Source: Xenophilus sp. L33
GTDB taxonomy: Bacteria; Pseudomonadota; Gammaproteobacteria; Burkholderiales; Burkholderiaceae_C
Assembly: GCF_009765735.1 (NCBI RefSeq)
Contig: NZ_LMUW01000030.1
Location: 1-45,322 of the forward strand
Direction: 5' to 3'
Length of the DNA stretch: 45,322 nucleotides
Notes under the pieces: model-generated
Told to the model about the DNA's origin: nothing
The model's input: the letters and a program-made list of their open reading frames with translations, nothing else
Database searches by the model: none
Part shown: positions 36,193 to 44,219 of the stretch, in pieces
Layout: every line of letters begins with the position of its first letter
Numbering within the stretch: position 1 is the first letter of the stretch
Position numbers and translations under genes: made by a program

Positions 36193-36823
36193 GCAATTTC
36201 CTTTCGAGGCCGCGGCTCCAGCGCGACAGCGGATAGCACATCGCGAAGTACAGCAGCGCGGCGCAGCCGAAGTAGACGAAGGGCTGGAAGGTCGAGTTGT
36301 TCAACACCTTGGCGTTGTACGAAAGCTCGGCGAAGCCGATCACCAGCGAGGCGATCGAGGTGTTCTTGATGATCTGCACCATGAAGCCGACGGTCGGTGG
36401 CGTCGCGATGCGCAGCGCCTGCGGCAGCACCACCTGGCGCATGCGCTGCCAGCGCGTGAGGCCGATGCATTCGGCCGCTTCCCATTGGCTCTTGTGCACC
36501 GACTGGATGCAGCCGCGCCAGATCTCGCCGAGGAAGGCGCTCGAATAGATCGTCATCGCCAGCGCCGCCGCGAGCAGCGCCGGCACCGAGCCGAAGCCGA
36601 GGATGTTCGGCCCGTAGAAGGCCAACCCCATCAGCACCAGCAGCGGCGTGCCCTGGATCACCTGGATCCAGGCCGCGGCGGCCGTGCGCACCGCGCGCGC
36701 CGGCGAGATGCGGGCCAGCGCCACCGCCAGGCCGGCGACGCCGCCGGCGATGAAGGTGAGGATCGACAGCTCCAGCGTGCCGATGGCGCCCAGCAGCAGG
36801 TACAGCGCCTGCTCGTGAGTCAT
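36176..36823 (-). CDS. ABC transporter permease, polar-amino-acid family (second)
   Basis: 215 residues from the ATG at 36823, which overlaps the previous permease stop as ATGA. About five hydrophobic segments and an EAA loop (EIWRGCIQSVHKSQWEAAEC) typical of HisMQ-type permeases. The tail is short and basic (LERKLHARRG). It should pair with the 36820-37503 permease in the inner membrane. Confidence 0.88.
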
Positions 36824-37503
36824 AGCGGCGTACCGAGCTTGCGCCGGCGCGTGAACACGATCTGGCCCAGCAGCCAGAAGCCGCCGCGCATCAGATAGGA
36901 AAGCGCGAGGTACGCCACCCACAGCACGATGAAGATCTCGAAGTTGCGGAAGGTGTCGGACTGGATGCGGTTGGCGATGCCGAACAGTTCCTCGGCACCG
37001 ATCGAGGACATGATGCTGGAGGCCAGCATGAGCAGCACGAACTGGCTGGTGAGCGAGGGGTAGACCCGCTCCACCGCCGGCCGCAGGATGACGTGCCAGA
37101 ACACCTGCAGCTTCGACATGCCGAGGCAGTCGGCCGCTTCCAGCTGGCCCTTGTGGATCGACTCGATGCCCGCGCGGATGATCTCGCAGGTGTAGGCGCC
37201 GATGTTGATCACCAGCGCCAGCACCGCGCCGACCATGATCGGCATCGTGACGCCGATGCTCGACAGCCCGAAGATCAGGAAGTAGCTCTGGATCAGCAGC
37301 GGCGTGTTGCGGATCGCCTCGACATAGAAGCCGACCAGCCGCCGCAGCCACGCGTGCCGGCTGCCGCGCCCGACCGCGCAGAGCGCGCCGAGCACGAAGC
37401 CGATCACGGTCGAGAGGAAGGACAGCTGCACCGTGACCCAGGCGCCTTCGAGCAGCAGTGGCCACTGTTCGAGGACGGTGGCGAAGTCGAACTGGTAGTG
37501 CAC
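36820..37503 (-). CDS. ABC transporter permease, polar-amino-acid family (first)
   Basis: 227 residues from a GTG at 37503 (GAGG about ten bases upstream; the next Met is inside the membrane domain). N-terminus HYQFDFATVLEQWPLLLEG and EAA loop EIIRAGIESIHKGQLEAADC are typical of HisM/GltJ-type proteins. It follows the FAH-type hydrolase by 31 bp. Together with the second permease it should form the translocation path. Confidence 0.87.
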   Translation of the reverse strand: MHYQFDFATVLEQWPLLLEGAWVTVQLSFLSTVIGFVLGALCAVGRGSRHAWLRRLVGFYVEAIRNTPLLIQSYFLIFGLSSIGVTMPIMVGAVLALVINIGAYTCEIIRAGIESIHKGQLEAADCLGMSKLQVFWHVILRPAVERVYPSLTSQFVLLMLASSIMSSIGAEELFGIANRIQSDTFRNFEIFIVLWVAYLALSYLMRGGFWLLGQIVFTRRRKLGTPL

Positions 37504-37534
37504 CGTCTTCCGTCCTCGTGGGTTCAGCGGGAGA

Positions 37535-38383
37535 TCAGCGTTTGAAGGCGACGACTTCCTGGCGCTGCTCGCCGAGGCCGTCGATGCCCAAGGTCATCAC
37601 GTCGCCCTTCTTCAGGAAGACCTGCGGCTTCATGCCCATGCCCACGCCCGGCGGCGTGCCGGTGGTGATGATGTCGCCCGGCTCCAGCGTGTTGAGCTGG
37701 CTGACGTAGCTCACCAGCTTGGCGACGTTGAAGATCATGGTCTTGGTGTTGCCGGTCTGCACCCGCTTGCCGTTGAGGTCGAGCCACATGCCGAGCTTCT
37801 GCGGGCTGGGCACTTCATCGCGCGTCACCAGCCAGGGGCCGATCGGGCCGAAGGTGTCGAAGCCCTTGCCCTTGTCCCAGGTGAGGCCGTGCTCGATCTG
37901 CCATTCGCGTTCGCTGACGTCGTTGATGACGCAGTAGCCGGCGACGAAGTCGAGCGCTTCCTTTTGCGAAACGTAGCGCGCGCGCGTGCCGATGACCACG
38001 CCGAGCTCGACCTCCCAGTCGCCCTTGACCGAGTTCTTGGGCAGCATGACCGGATCGTTCGGGCCCTGGATGCAGCTGTTGGCCTTGGTGAAGACCACCG
38101 GCTCCTTCGGGATCGGGTTGCCGGACTCGATCGCATGGTCGACGTAGTTCAGGCCGATGGCGATGAACTTGCCGACGTTGGCCACCGGACAGCCGAAGCG
38201 CGGCGTGCCGCGCACCAATGGCAGCTTGTCGGTCTTGAGCTTGCGCAGCTTGGCCAGCGCGGCATCGCCGAGCGCGGCGCCGTCGAAGTCCTTGACGACC
38301 GCGCTGAGGTCGCGCAGCTTGCCCTCGGCATCGACCAGGCCGGGCTTTTCCTTGCTGGGGTTGCCATAGCGAACGAGTTTCAT
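37535..38383 (-). CDS. FAH-family hydrolase (2,4-diketo-3-deoxy-L-fuconate/rhamnonate hydrolase type)
   Basis: 282 residues. The fumarylacetoacetase C-terminal fold is evident: KFIAIGLNYVDHAIESGN, KGDWEVELGVVIG (metal ligands E124/E126), NDVSEREWQ with D155, and TGTPPGVGMGMKPQVFLKKGD. Enzymes of this subgroup split 2,4-diketo-3-deoxy sugar acids into pyruvate and a hydroxyacid (L-lactate from 6-deoxy sugars). The neighbours supply the two SDR steps and the dehydratase, so this fits the last carbon-carbon cleavage of the diketo-hydrolase pathway. A 91-bp gap separates it from the upstream SDR; a TATAAG there may be an internal promoter, but this is weak. Confidence 0.88.
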   Translation of the reverse strand: MKLVRYGNPSKEKPGLVDAEGKLRDLSAVVKDFDGAALGDAALAKLRKLKTDKLPLVRGTPRFGCPVANVGKFIAIGLNYVDHAIESGNPIPKEPVVFTKANSCIQGPNDPVMLPKNSVKGDWEVELGVVIGTRARYVSQKEALDFVAGYCVINDVSEREWQIEHGLTWDKGKGFDTFGPIGPWLVTRDEVPSPQKLGMWLDLNGKRVQTGNTKTMIFNVAKLVSYVSQLNTLEPGDIITTGTPPGVGMGMKPQVFLKKGDVMTLGIDGLGEQRQEVVAFKR

Positions 38384-38474
38384 GTGTGTGTCTTTCTTGC
38401 GTTGACGGTGGATCGGATCGCCACGCCGTTGTCAGCCGGCGCGCGCCCGTGCTTATACGCCAGCCTCGCCTGCC

Positions 38475-39221
38475 TCAGTAGGTCGAGCGGCCACCCGAGA
38501 GGTCGAAGGTGGCGCCGGTGGAGAAGGAGCAGTCCTCGGTGCAAAGCCACGCCACCAGCGCGGCGATCTCGTCGACCGTGCCGAAGCGGCCCATCGGGAT
38601 CTTCGACAGCATGAAGGCGATGTGCTCGGCGGTCATCTGGTCGAAGATCGCGGTCTTGACCGCGGCCGGCGTCACGCAGTTCACGCGCACGCCGGTGTCG
38701 GCCAGTTCCTTGCCGAGCGACTTGGTCAGCGCGATCACGCCGGCCTTGCTGGCGCTGTAGGCGCTGGCGTTCGGGTTGCCGTCCTTGCCCGCGACCGAGG
38801 CGATGTTGACGATGCGCCCGTAGCCTTGCGTGCGCATCTGTCCCACCACCTCGCGGCAGCAGATGAAGACGCCGGTGAGGTTCACCTCCATCACCTGGCG
38901 CCAGGCGTCGACCGGATAGTCCCAGACCTTGGTGTTCGGCCCGGTGATGCCGGCGCTGTTGACCAGCGCGTCGATGCGACCGGCATGGGCCAGCGTGGCC
39001 GCCACCGCCTTGGCGACCGAAGGCTGCTGGCTGACGTCGACCGCCAGCGCATGCGCCTTCGCGCCCAGCGCGGCCGCGGCCTTGGCGGCGGCGTCGAAGT
39101 CGCGGTCCCACAGGCTCACGCTGCCGCCAGAGGCCAGCAGGCGTTGTGCGATGCCGAAGCCCAGCCCGGTGGCGCCGCCGGTCACGACCGCATGGCGGCC
39201 CTGGAAGTCGAGCTGGTTCAT
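38475..39221 (-). CDS. SDR family oxidoreductase, probable sugar 1-dehydrogenase
   Basis: 248 residues. Cofactor motif TGGATGLG (14-21), N114 in VNLTG, S142 and Y155-x3-K159 (SAYSASKAG) form the classical SDR active site. Ending GATFDLSGGRSTY is typical of 3-oxoacyl reductase-like SDRs used as sugar dehydrogenases. In this operon it could make the lactone from a deoxysugar, the substrate for the SMP-30 lactonase. The ATG overlaps the previous stop (ATGA). Confidence 0.85.
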   Translation of the reverse strand: MNQLDFQGRHAVVTGGATGLGFGIAQRLLASGGSVSLWDRDFDAAAKAAAALGAKAHALAVDVSQQPSVAKAVAATLAHAGRIDALVNSAGITGPNTKVWDYPVDAWRQVMEVNLTGVFICCREVVGQMRTQGYGRIVNIASVAGKDGNPNASAYSASKAGVIALTKSLGKELADTGVRVNCVTPAAVKTAIFDQMTAEHIAFMLSKIPMGRFGTVDEIAALVAWLCTEDCSFSTGATFDLSGGRSTY

Positions 39222-39952
39222 ATCGTGATGCCGCCGTCGACGGTGAAGGCCTGGCCGGTGGCGAAGACCGATTCGTCGCTAGCCAGGAAGGTGACCACCG
39301 GCGCGATCTCCTCGGCCTGCGCCAGCCGGCCCATCGGCTGGCGCGCGATGAAGGCCTTGCGCGCTTCGGCCGGGTCGTCGTAGGCGTTGATGCGGTCGCC
39401 CAGCGACGGCGTGTCGACCGTGCCCGGGCAGACCGCGTTGCAGCGGATGCCCTTGGTGACGTAGTCGGCGGCCACGCTCTTGGTGAGGCCCAGCACCGCC
39501 GCCTTGGTGGCGCCGTAGACGAAGCGGTTCGGCAGGCCCTTCATGCTGGAGCAGACGCTCGCCATGTTGATGATGCTGCCGCGCCCTGCCTTCAGCATGC
39601 CCGGCAATGCCGCGCGGATGGTCCAGAACTGGGCCCGCACGTTGAGGTTGAAGGCGAAGGCCAGGTCGGCGTCGGTGGCGTCCATGACGGTGCCGTTGTG
39701 GACCACGCCGGCGCAGTTGAAGAGCACGTCGAGCGGCGGCAGCGCGCCGATCAGCGTGTCGATCGCGGCCTTGTCGAGCACGTCGAGCCTGGCGACGTGG
39801 ATGTTGGCGACGCCGGCATAGGCGTCGAGCAGCTTCTCGTTGACGTCGGTGGCCCAGACCTGGGCGCCTTCGGCGGCCATCGCCAGTGCGCTGGCGCGGC
39901 CGATGCCCTGGCCGGCGGCGGTCACCAGGACCTTCTTTCCTCGGAGTCGCAT
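39218..39952 (-). CDS. SDR family oxidoreductase, 2-keto-3-deoxy-L-fuconate dehydrogenase type
   Basis: 244 residues. TAAGQGIG (11-18), S132, Y146 and K150 make the SDR active site. The N-terminus MRLRGKKVLVTAAGQGIGRA, the short loop before FNCAGVVHNGTVM and the CPGTVDTPSL segment closely follow 2-keto-3-deoxy-L-fuconate 4-dehydrogenases (DHRS6/BDH2-like subgroup). It would oxidise the 2-keto-3-deoxy acid to the 2,4-diketo form cleaved by the FAH-type hydrolase. It is the first gene of the minus-strand operon, directly downstream of promoter cassette A. Confidence 0.87.
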   Translation of the reverse strand: MRLRGKKVLVTAAGQGIGRASALAMAAEGAQVWATDVNEKLLDAYAGVANIHVARLDVLDKAAIDTLIGALPPLDVLFNCAGVVHNGTVMDATDADLAFAFNLNVRAQFWTIRAALPGMLKAGRGSIINMASVCSSMKGLPNRFVYGATKAAVLGLTKSVAADYVTKGIRCNAVCPGTVDTPSLGDRINAYDDPAEARKAFIARQPMGRLAQAEEIAPVVTFLASDESVFATGQAFTVDGGITI

Positions 39953-40002
39953 GGGGTTTCCTTTGCTCTTGTTCGAAGCGCTCGACGGTCGGCGCAGCGT
40001 TC

Positions 40003-40086
40003 AGGGTTTCGCCCGATGGCTGCACGCCGTGGCGGACCGTATTCTGAATTGGCCTGACCACCTGTCCAATTAAGGACAACCCTTAA
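40003..40086. promoter_or_regulatory. Divergent promoter/operator cassette A with FCD-type operator
   Basis: The operator ATTGG-N13-CCAAT (40048-40070) contains ATTGGCCTGACCA, close to FCD-GntR sites such as the PdhR type. On the minus strand TTGGAC and CAGAAT (17 bp apart) give a promoter for the SDR operon; TATTCT (40040-40045) may be a plus-strand -10. About 68 bp (40003-40070) are nearly identical to cassette B at 43206-43274. A second palindrome, TTAAGG-N5-CCTTAA (40070-40086), lies only in this copy, in the leader of the regulator gene. Confidence 0.65.
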
Positions 40087-40104
40087 AGCCTGCAAATCCC
40101 CAAC

Positions 40105-40812
40105 GTGCCGCTGCAGACCCTCGAACCGAAGCGCCTCTACCGCCAGATCGCCGACCAGCTGCGCACGCTGATCGCCTCCGGCGAATTCGCGGTCGGCGCG
40201 CGGCTGCCGGCCGAGCGCGACCTGGCGCAGCAGCTCGGCGTCAGCCGGCCGTCGGTGCGCGAGGCGCTGATCGCGCTGGAGGTCGAAGGCCGGGTCGAGG
40301 TGCGCACCGGCTCCGGCGTCTACGTGCTGGACCGCTCTGCGCGGCGCGCGGTGCCGGTCGAGGCGCTCGGCTGGGGGCCGCTCGAACTGATCCGCGCGCG
40401 CCGTGTGGTCGAGGGCGAGACCGCCGCGCTGGCGGCGCAATCGGCCAAGCGCGCCGACCGCGAGGCGATCGCGAGCGCGCTCGACGAGATGCGCGCCCTG
40501 GCCGAGCGCGGCGTGATGCCGCTCGACGCCGACCGCGCCTTCCATGTCGCGATCGTGCAGGCCAGCGGCAACGCTGTGCTGATCGAGACGGTGCAGGGCT
40601 TCCTCGATTCCCGCCTCGGCCCTCTGTTCAAGCGGCTCGGCGGCCATTTCGAGACCGGCAAGTCATGGCAAAGCGCGATCGTCGAGCACGAAGCGATCGC
40701 AGCTGCCATCATGGCGCGCGACCCCGATGCCGCCCGCGCCGCGATGCACGAACACATGGACCGTGCCCACCAGCGCTTCAGCGTCAGCTGGCGCCGGGCG
40801 CACGCACCCTAG
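40105..40812 (+). CDS. GntR family regulator, FCD (FadR C-terminal) subgroup
   Basis: 235 residues from a GTG. Winged HTH in the first 75 residues (LYRQIADQLRTLIASGEF; LPAERDLAQQLGVSRPSVRE; VEVRTGSGVYVL). The FCD domain (about 95-230) has the metal-binding histidines of the family (AFHVAIVQ, IVEHEAIAAAI, MHEHMDRAHQRF). It starts 18 bp after the palindrome of cassette A and is co-oriented with the UxaA-type gene. It is the expected regulator of both cassettes, since no other regulator is in the cluster; the ligand is likely a sugar acid or keto acid. Confidence 0.9.
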   Translation: MPLQTLEPKRLYRQIADQLRTLIASGEFAVGARLPAERDLAQQLGVSRPSVREALIALEVEGRVEVRTGSGVYVLDRSARRAVPVEALGWGPLELIRARRVVEGETAALAAQSAKRADREAIASALDEMRALAERGVMPLDADRAFHVAIVQASGNAVLIETVQGFLDSRLGPLFKRLGGHFETGKSWQSAIVEHEAIAAAIMARDPDAARAAMHEHMDRAHQRFSVSWRRAHAP

Positions 40813-40837
40813 AAAAGAGCCACAAGGACATCCCCAC

Positions 40838-42364
40838 ATGAACCCCTTCATCCGCCTCCATCCCGCCGACGACGTGGTCATCGCGCGTTCGCAGCTCGTC
40901 GGCGGCACGCAGGTCGAGAACGTCGTCTCGCGCGGCCTGATCCCGCCGGGCCACAAGATCGCGGTGCGCGCCATCGCGCAGGGCGAGCCGGTGCGCCGCT
41001 ACAACCAGATCATCGGCTTCGCCAGCAAGCCGATCGCGCCCGGCGAGCACGTGCACACGCACAACCTCGACATGGGTCCCGACAAGGGCCACTTCGAGCG
41101 CGACTACGCGTTCGGCGCCGACGTCAAGCCGGCACCGGCGAAGCGCGAAGCCACCTTCATGGGCATCCGTCGCGCCGACGGCCGGGTCGCCACCCGCAAC
41201 TACATCGGCGTGCTGACCAGCGTCAACTGCTCGGCCACCGCCGCCCGCGCGATCGCCGACCATTTCTCGCGCCACACCAACCCCGAGGCGCTGGCCGACT
41301 TCCCGAATGTCGACGGCGTGGTCGCCCTCACGCACGGCACCGGCTGCGGCATGGACGCCGGCGGCATGGGCATGCAGATCCTCGAGCGCACGCTCACCGG
41401 CTACGCCACGCATGCCAACTTCGCCGCGGTGCTGGTGGTCGGCCTCGGCTGCGAGGCCAACCAGATCAACGCCTGGCTCGCCACCGGCAACCTCGCCGAA
41501 GGCGAGAACCTGCGCGTCTTCAACATCCAGGACACCGGCGGCACCCGCAAGACGGTCGAGAAGGGCGTGGCGCTCATCAACGAGATGCTGCCGCGCGCCA
41601 ACGCGGTGAAGCGCGAGCCGGTGAGCGCGGCGCACATCACGATCGGACTGCAGTGCGGCGGCTCCGACGGCTATTCGGGCATCAGCGCCAACCCGGCACT
41701 GGGCGCGGCGGTCGACCTGCTGGTGGCGCACGGCGGCACCGCGATCCTGTCGGAGACGCCCGAGGTCTACGGCGCCGAGCACCTGCTGACCCGCCGCGCG
41801 GTGCGCAGGGAGATCGGCGAGAAGCTGGTCGAGCGCATCCGCTGGTGGGAGCACTACACCGAGATCAACCAGGGCGAGATGAACAACAACCCGTCGCCGG
41901 GCAACAAGGCCGGCGGCCTCACCACCATCCTCGAGAAGTCGCTCGGCGCGGTCGCCAAGGGCGGCACCAGCAACCTCGAGGCGGTCTACGAATACGCCGA
42001 GCCGGTGACCGCGCACGGCTTCGTCTACATGGACACGCCGGGCTACGACCCGGTCAGCGCCACCGGCCAGGTCGCGGGCGGCGCCAACCTCATCTGCTTC
42101 ACCACCGGCCGCGGCTCGGCCTACGGCTGCGCGCCCTCGCCTTCGCTCAAGCTGGCGACCAACTCGGCGCTCTGGCAGCGCCAGGAAGAAGACATGGACA
42201 TCAACTGCGGCGAGATCGTCGAAGGCACGGTGTCGATCCAGGAGATGGGCCAGCGCATCTTCGAGCGGATCCTGGCGACCGCCTCGGGCGTGCACTCCAA
42301 GAGCGAGCAGCACGGCTACGGACAGAACGAGTTCGTGCCCTGGCAGGTCGGCGCGGTGATGTAG
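40838..42364 (+). CDS. UxaA/GarD-family altronate/galactarate-type dehydratase
   Basis: 508 residues from the ATG at 40838. The N-terminal SAF-type domain (about 1-95) starts FIRLHPADDVVIARSQL; the main UxaA/GarD domain follows with RNYIGVLTSVNCSATAA, THGTGCGMDAGG, LQCGGSDGYSGISANPALG and a late GCAPSPSLKLATN. Length matches full UxaA-type enzymes. These metal-dependent enzymes dehydrate sugar acids such as altronate or galactarate; UxaA-like halves act on fuconate in Campylobacter. It lies 25 nt after the regulator gene. Together with the enolase-type gene it makes two unrelated dehydratases in one cluster. Confidence 0.88.
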   Translation: MNPFIRLHPADDVVIARSQLVGGTQVENVVSRGLIPPGHKIAVRAIAQGEPVRRYNQIIGFASKPIAPGEHVHTHNLDMGPDKGHFERDYAFGADVKPAPAKREATFMGIRRADGRVATRNYIGVLTSVNCSATAARAIADHFSRHTNPEALADFPNVDGVVALTHGTGCGMDAGGMGMQILERTLTGYATHANFAAVLVVGLGCEANQINAWLATGNLAEGENLRVFNIQDTGGTRKTVEKGVALINEMLPRANAVKREPVSAAHITIGLQCGGSDGYSGISANPALGAAVDLLVAHGGTAILSETPEVYGAEHLLTRRAVRREIGEKLVERIRWWEHYTEINQGEMNNNPSPGNKAGGLTTILEKSLGAVAKGGTSNLEAVYEYAEPVTAHGFVYMDTPGYDPVSATGQVAGGANLICFTTGRGSAYGCAPSPSLKLATNSALWQRQEEDMDINCGEIVEGTVSIQEMGQRIFERILATASGVHSKSEQHGYGQNEFVPWQVGAVM

Positions 42365-42385
42365 CACCGGGCTTTTCGTCTGCCT

Positions 42386-43168
42386 TCAGGCGCCGAACCT
42401 GCCGTGCCGGCCCGCGCCCTCGACGAAGCGCGCCGCGCCGGCCAGCGCCTCGTCGAAGACTACCGGCACGCCCGCTGCGCCCTCGCGGCGCAACGCATCG
42501 GCCAGCGGCAGGTCCCACTGCGCGTAGGCCGAGGCGCGGTCGGTCAGCATGCAGCGCCGCGGAAAGGCCGCGATCTCGCGCGCCAGGGCCTCGGCCTCCT
42601 GGCGCGCGCTGCCGGGCTCGACCACGCGGTTCGCAAGGCCCATCGACAGCGCTTCGTCGGCGGCCACCGCACGCCCGGTCAGGATCATGTCGAGCGCCCG
42701 GCCCATGCCGACGACGCGCGGCAGCCGCACCGTGCCGCCGTCGATCAGCGGCACCCCCCAGCGCCGGCAGAAGACGCCGAAGACCGCATCGCGCTCGACC
42801 ACCCGCAGGTCGGCGAGCAGGGACAGCTCGAGGCCGCCGGCCACCGCGTAGCCGCTGACCGCGGCGATCAGCGGCTTCGACAAGGCCATGCGGCTCGGCC
42901 CCATCGGGCCGCCGCCGCCACCTTGCGGGTCGAGTTCGTGGCGGCGCGCCGGATCGCCGATCGCGCCGAGATCGGCGCCGGCGCAGAAGTGGCCGCCCGC
43001 GCCCCATAGCACCGCGACCTGCAGCGCCGGGTCGGCCTCGAAGGCCTCGAAGGCGCGCTTCAGTTCGGCGGCCATCGGGCCGTCGACCGCGTTGCGCACC
43101 GACGGCCGGTCGATGACGATGGTGCAGACCGGGCCGTCGACCTCGGTGCGGATGAATGCATTCGGCAT
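42386..43168 (-). CDS. Crotonase/enoyl-CoA hydratase family protein
   Basis: 260 residues from the ATG at 43168 with a strong AAGGAGAC site. Crotonase core: FCAGADLGAIGD (oxyanion hole), SGYAVAGGLELSLLADLRV with a Glu at the first catalytic position, and GVFCRRWGVPLIDGGTVRLP, where the second position region reads IDGGT. So a hydratase or other crotonase reaction is possible. It is convergent with the UxaA-type gene (21-bp gap) and is driven by the minus-strand side of cassette B, which ties it to the sugar-acid regulon, although that pathway has no known CoA step. Confidence 0.85.
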   Translation of the reverse strand: MPNAFIRTEVDGPVCTIVIDRPSVRNAVDGPMAAELKRAFEAFEADPALQVAVLWGAGGHFCAGADLGAIGDPARRHELDPQGGGGGPMGPSRMALSKPLIAAVSGYAVAGGLELSLLADLRVVERDAVFGVFCRRWGVPLIDGGTVRLPRVVGMGRALDMILTGRAVAADEALSMGLANRVVEPGSARQEAEALAREIAAFPRRCMLTDRASAYAQWDLPLADALRREGAAGVPVVFDEALAGAARFVEGAGRHGRFGA

Positions 43169-43205
43169 GGTGTCTCCTTCGTATCCGGGAGAGGTTAAAC
43201 CGTCG

Positions 43206-43274
43206 AGGGTTTCGCCGGATGGTTGCGCGCCCGGCACCGCCCGTATGCTGAATCGGCCTGACCACCTGTCCAAT
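43206..43274. promoter_or_regulatory. Divergent promoter/operator cassette B (copy of cassette A)
   Basis: ATCGG-N13-CCAAT (43252-43274) repeats the operator of cassette A with one changed base in the first arm. The flanking AGGGTTTCGCC and CCGTAT(G/T)CTGAAT blocks are shared. On the minus strand TTGGAC-N17-CAGCAT is the promoter candidate for the crotonase; TATGCT (43244-43249) is a plus-strand -10 candidate. The right end of the operator overlaps the ATG at 43273 of the lactonase gene. Confidence 0.65.
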
Positions 43275-44214
43275 GAACCATCTCCCCGGCCCTCCCTACG
43301 GCGCCCTCGAAGGCACCGGCATCGAACAGCACGACGCCCGCTTCCACCGGCTGGTCCCCGGTCCCGAGAAGGTCGAGCGGCTCTGGACCGGCGCCCGCTG
43401 GTGCGAAGGCCCGGCCTGGTTCGCCGCGCATCGCAACCTGGTCTGGTCGGACATTCCCAACAACCGGATGCTGCGGCTGGACGAGCGCAACGGCGGCGTC
43501 GCGGTGTTCCGCGAACCGGCCGACAACACCAACGGCAACACGGTCGACCGCGAAGGTCGGCTGGTCAGCTGCGAACATCTCACGCGCCGCGTCACCCGCA
43601 CCGAGCACGACGGCCGCATCACCGTGCTGGCCGATCGTTGGCAAGGCCGCCGGCTCAATTCGCCCAACGACGTGGTGGTGCATTCGGACGGCGGCATCTG
43701 GTTCACCGACCCGAGCTACGGCATCCTGTCGGACTACGAAGGCCTGCGTGCCGAGAGCGAGATCGGCGCCTGCCACGTCTACCGCATCGATCCGGCGAGT
43801 GGCGCGGTCGACCGGGTCGCCGACGACTTCGTCAAGCCCAACGGCCTGGCCTTCTCGCCCGACGAGTCGATGCTCTACATCGCCGACACCGGCGCCAGCC
43901 ATGCGGCCGACGGCCCGCGCCACATCCGGCGGCTGGCGGTGAGGAGCGACGGCAAGTCGCTCGGCGAAGGCAGCGTCTTCGCCGAATGCACCCAGGGCAT
44001 GTTCGACGGCTTCCGGCTCGACACCGAAGGCCGCATCTGGACCAGCGCCGGCGACGGCGTGCACGTCTACCACCCGGACGGCAGCCTGCTCGGCAAGATC
44101 CTGCTGCCCGAGCGGGTCGCCAACGTCTGCTTCGGCGGCCCCAAGCGCAACCGGCTCTTCATCTGTGCGACCAGCTCGCTCTACGCCATCACCCTGAACG
44201 CCCGCGGCGCCTGA
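43273..44214 (+). CDS. SMP-30/gluconolactonase-family lactonase
   Basis: 313 residues, six-bladed beta-propeller of the SMP-30/regucalcin family: WCEGPAWFAAHRNLVWSDIP (metal Glu near the N-terminus), RLNSPNDVVVHSDGGIWFTDP with the Asn-Asp metal ligands, FVKPNGLAFSPDESMLYIAD, and GMFDGFRLDTEGRIWTSAGD. These calcium- or zinc-dependent enzymes open sugar lactones to the acid. The ATG at 43273 has no ribosome site and overlaps the operator, so the leader must be very short; a later start cannot be excluded, but the first ~30 residues look family-like. Confidence 0.88.
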   Translation: MNHLPGPPYGALEGTGIEQHDARFHRLVPGPEKVERLWTGARWCEGPAWFAAHRNLVWSDIPNNRMLRLDERNGGVAVFREPADNTNGNTVDREGRLVSCEHLTRRVTRTEHDGRITVLADRWQGRRLNSPNDVVVHSDGGIWFTDPSYGILSDYEGLRAESEIGACHVYRIDPASGAVDRVADDFVKPNGLAFSPDESMLYIADTGASHAADGPRHIRRLAVRSDGKSLGEGSVFAECTQGMFDGFRLDTEGRIWTSAGDGVHVYHPDGSLLGKILLPERVANVCFGGPKRNRLFICATSSLYAITLNARGA

Positions 44215-44219
44215 ACCTC

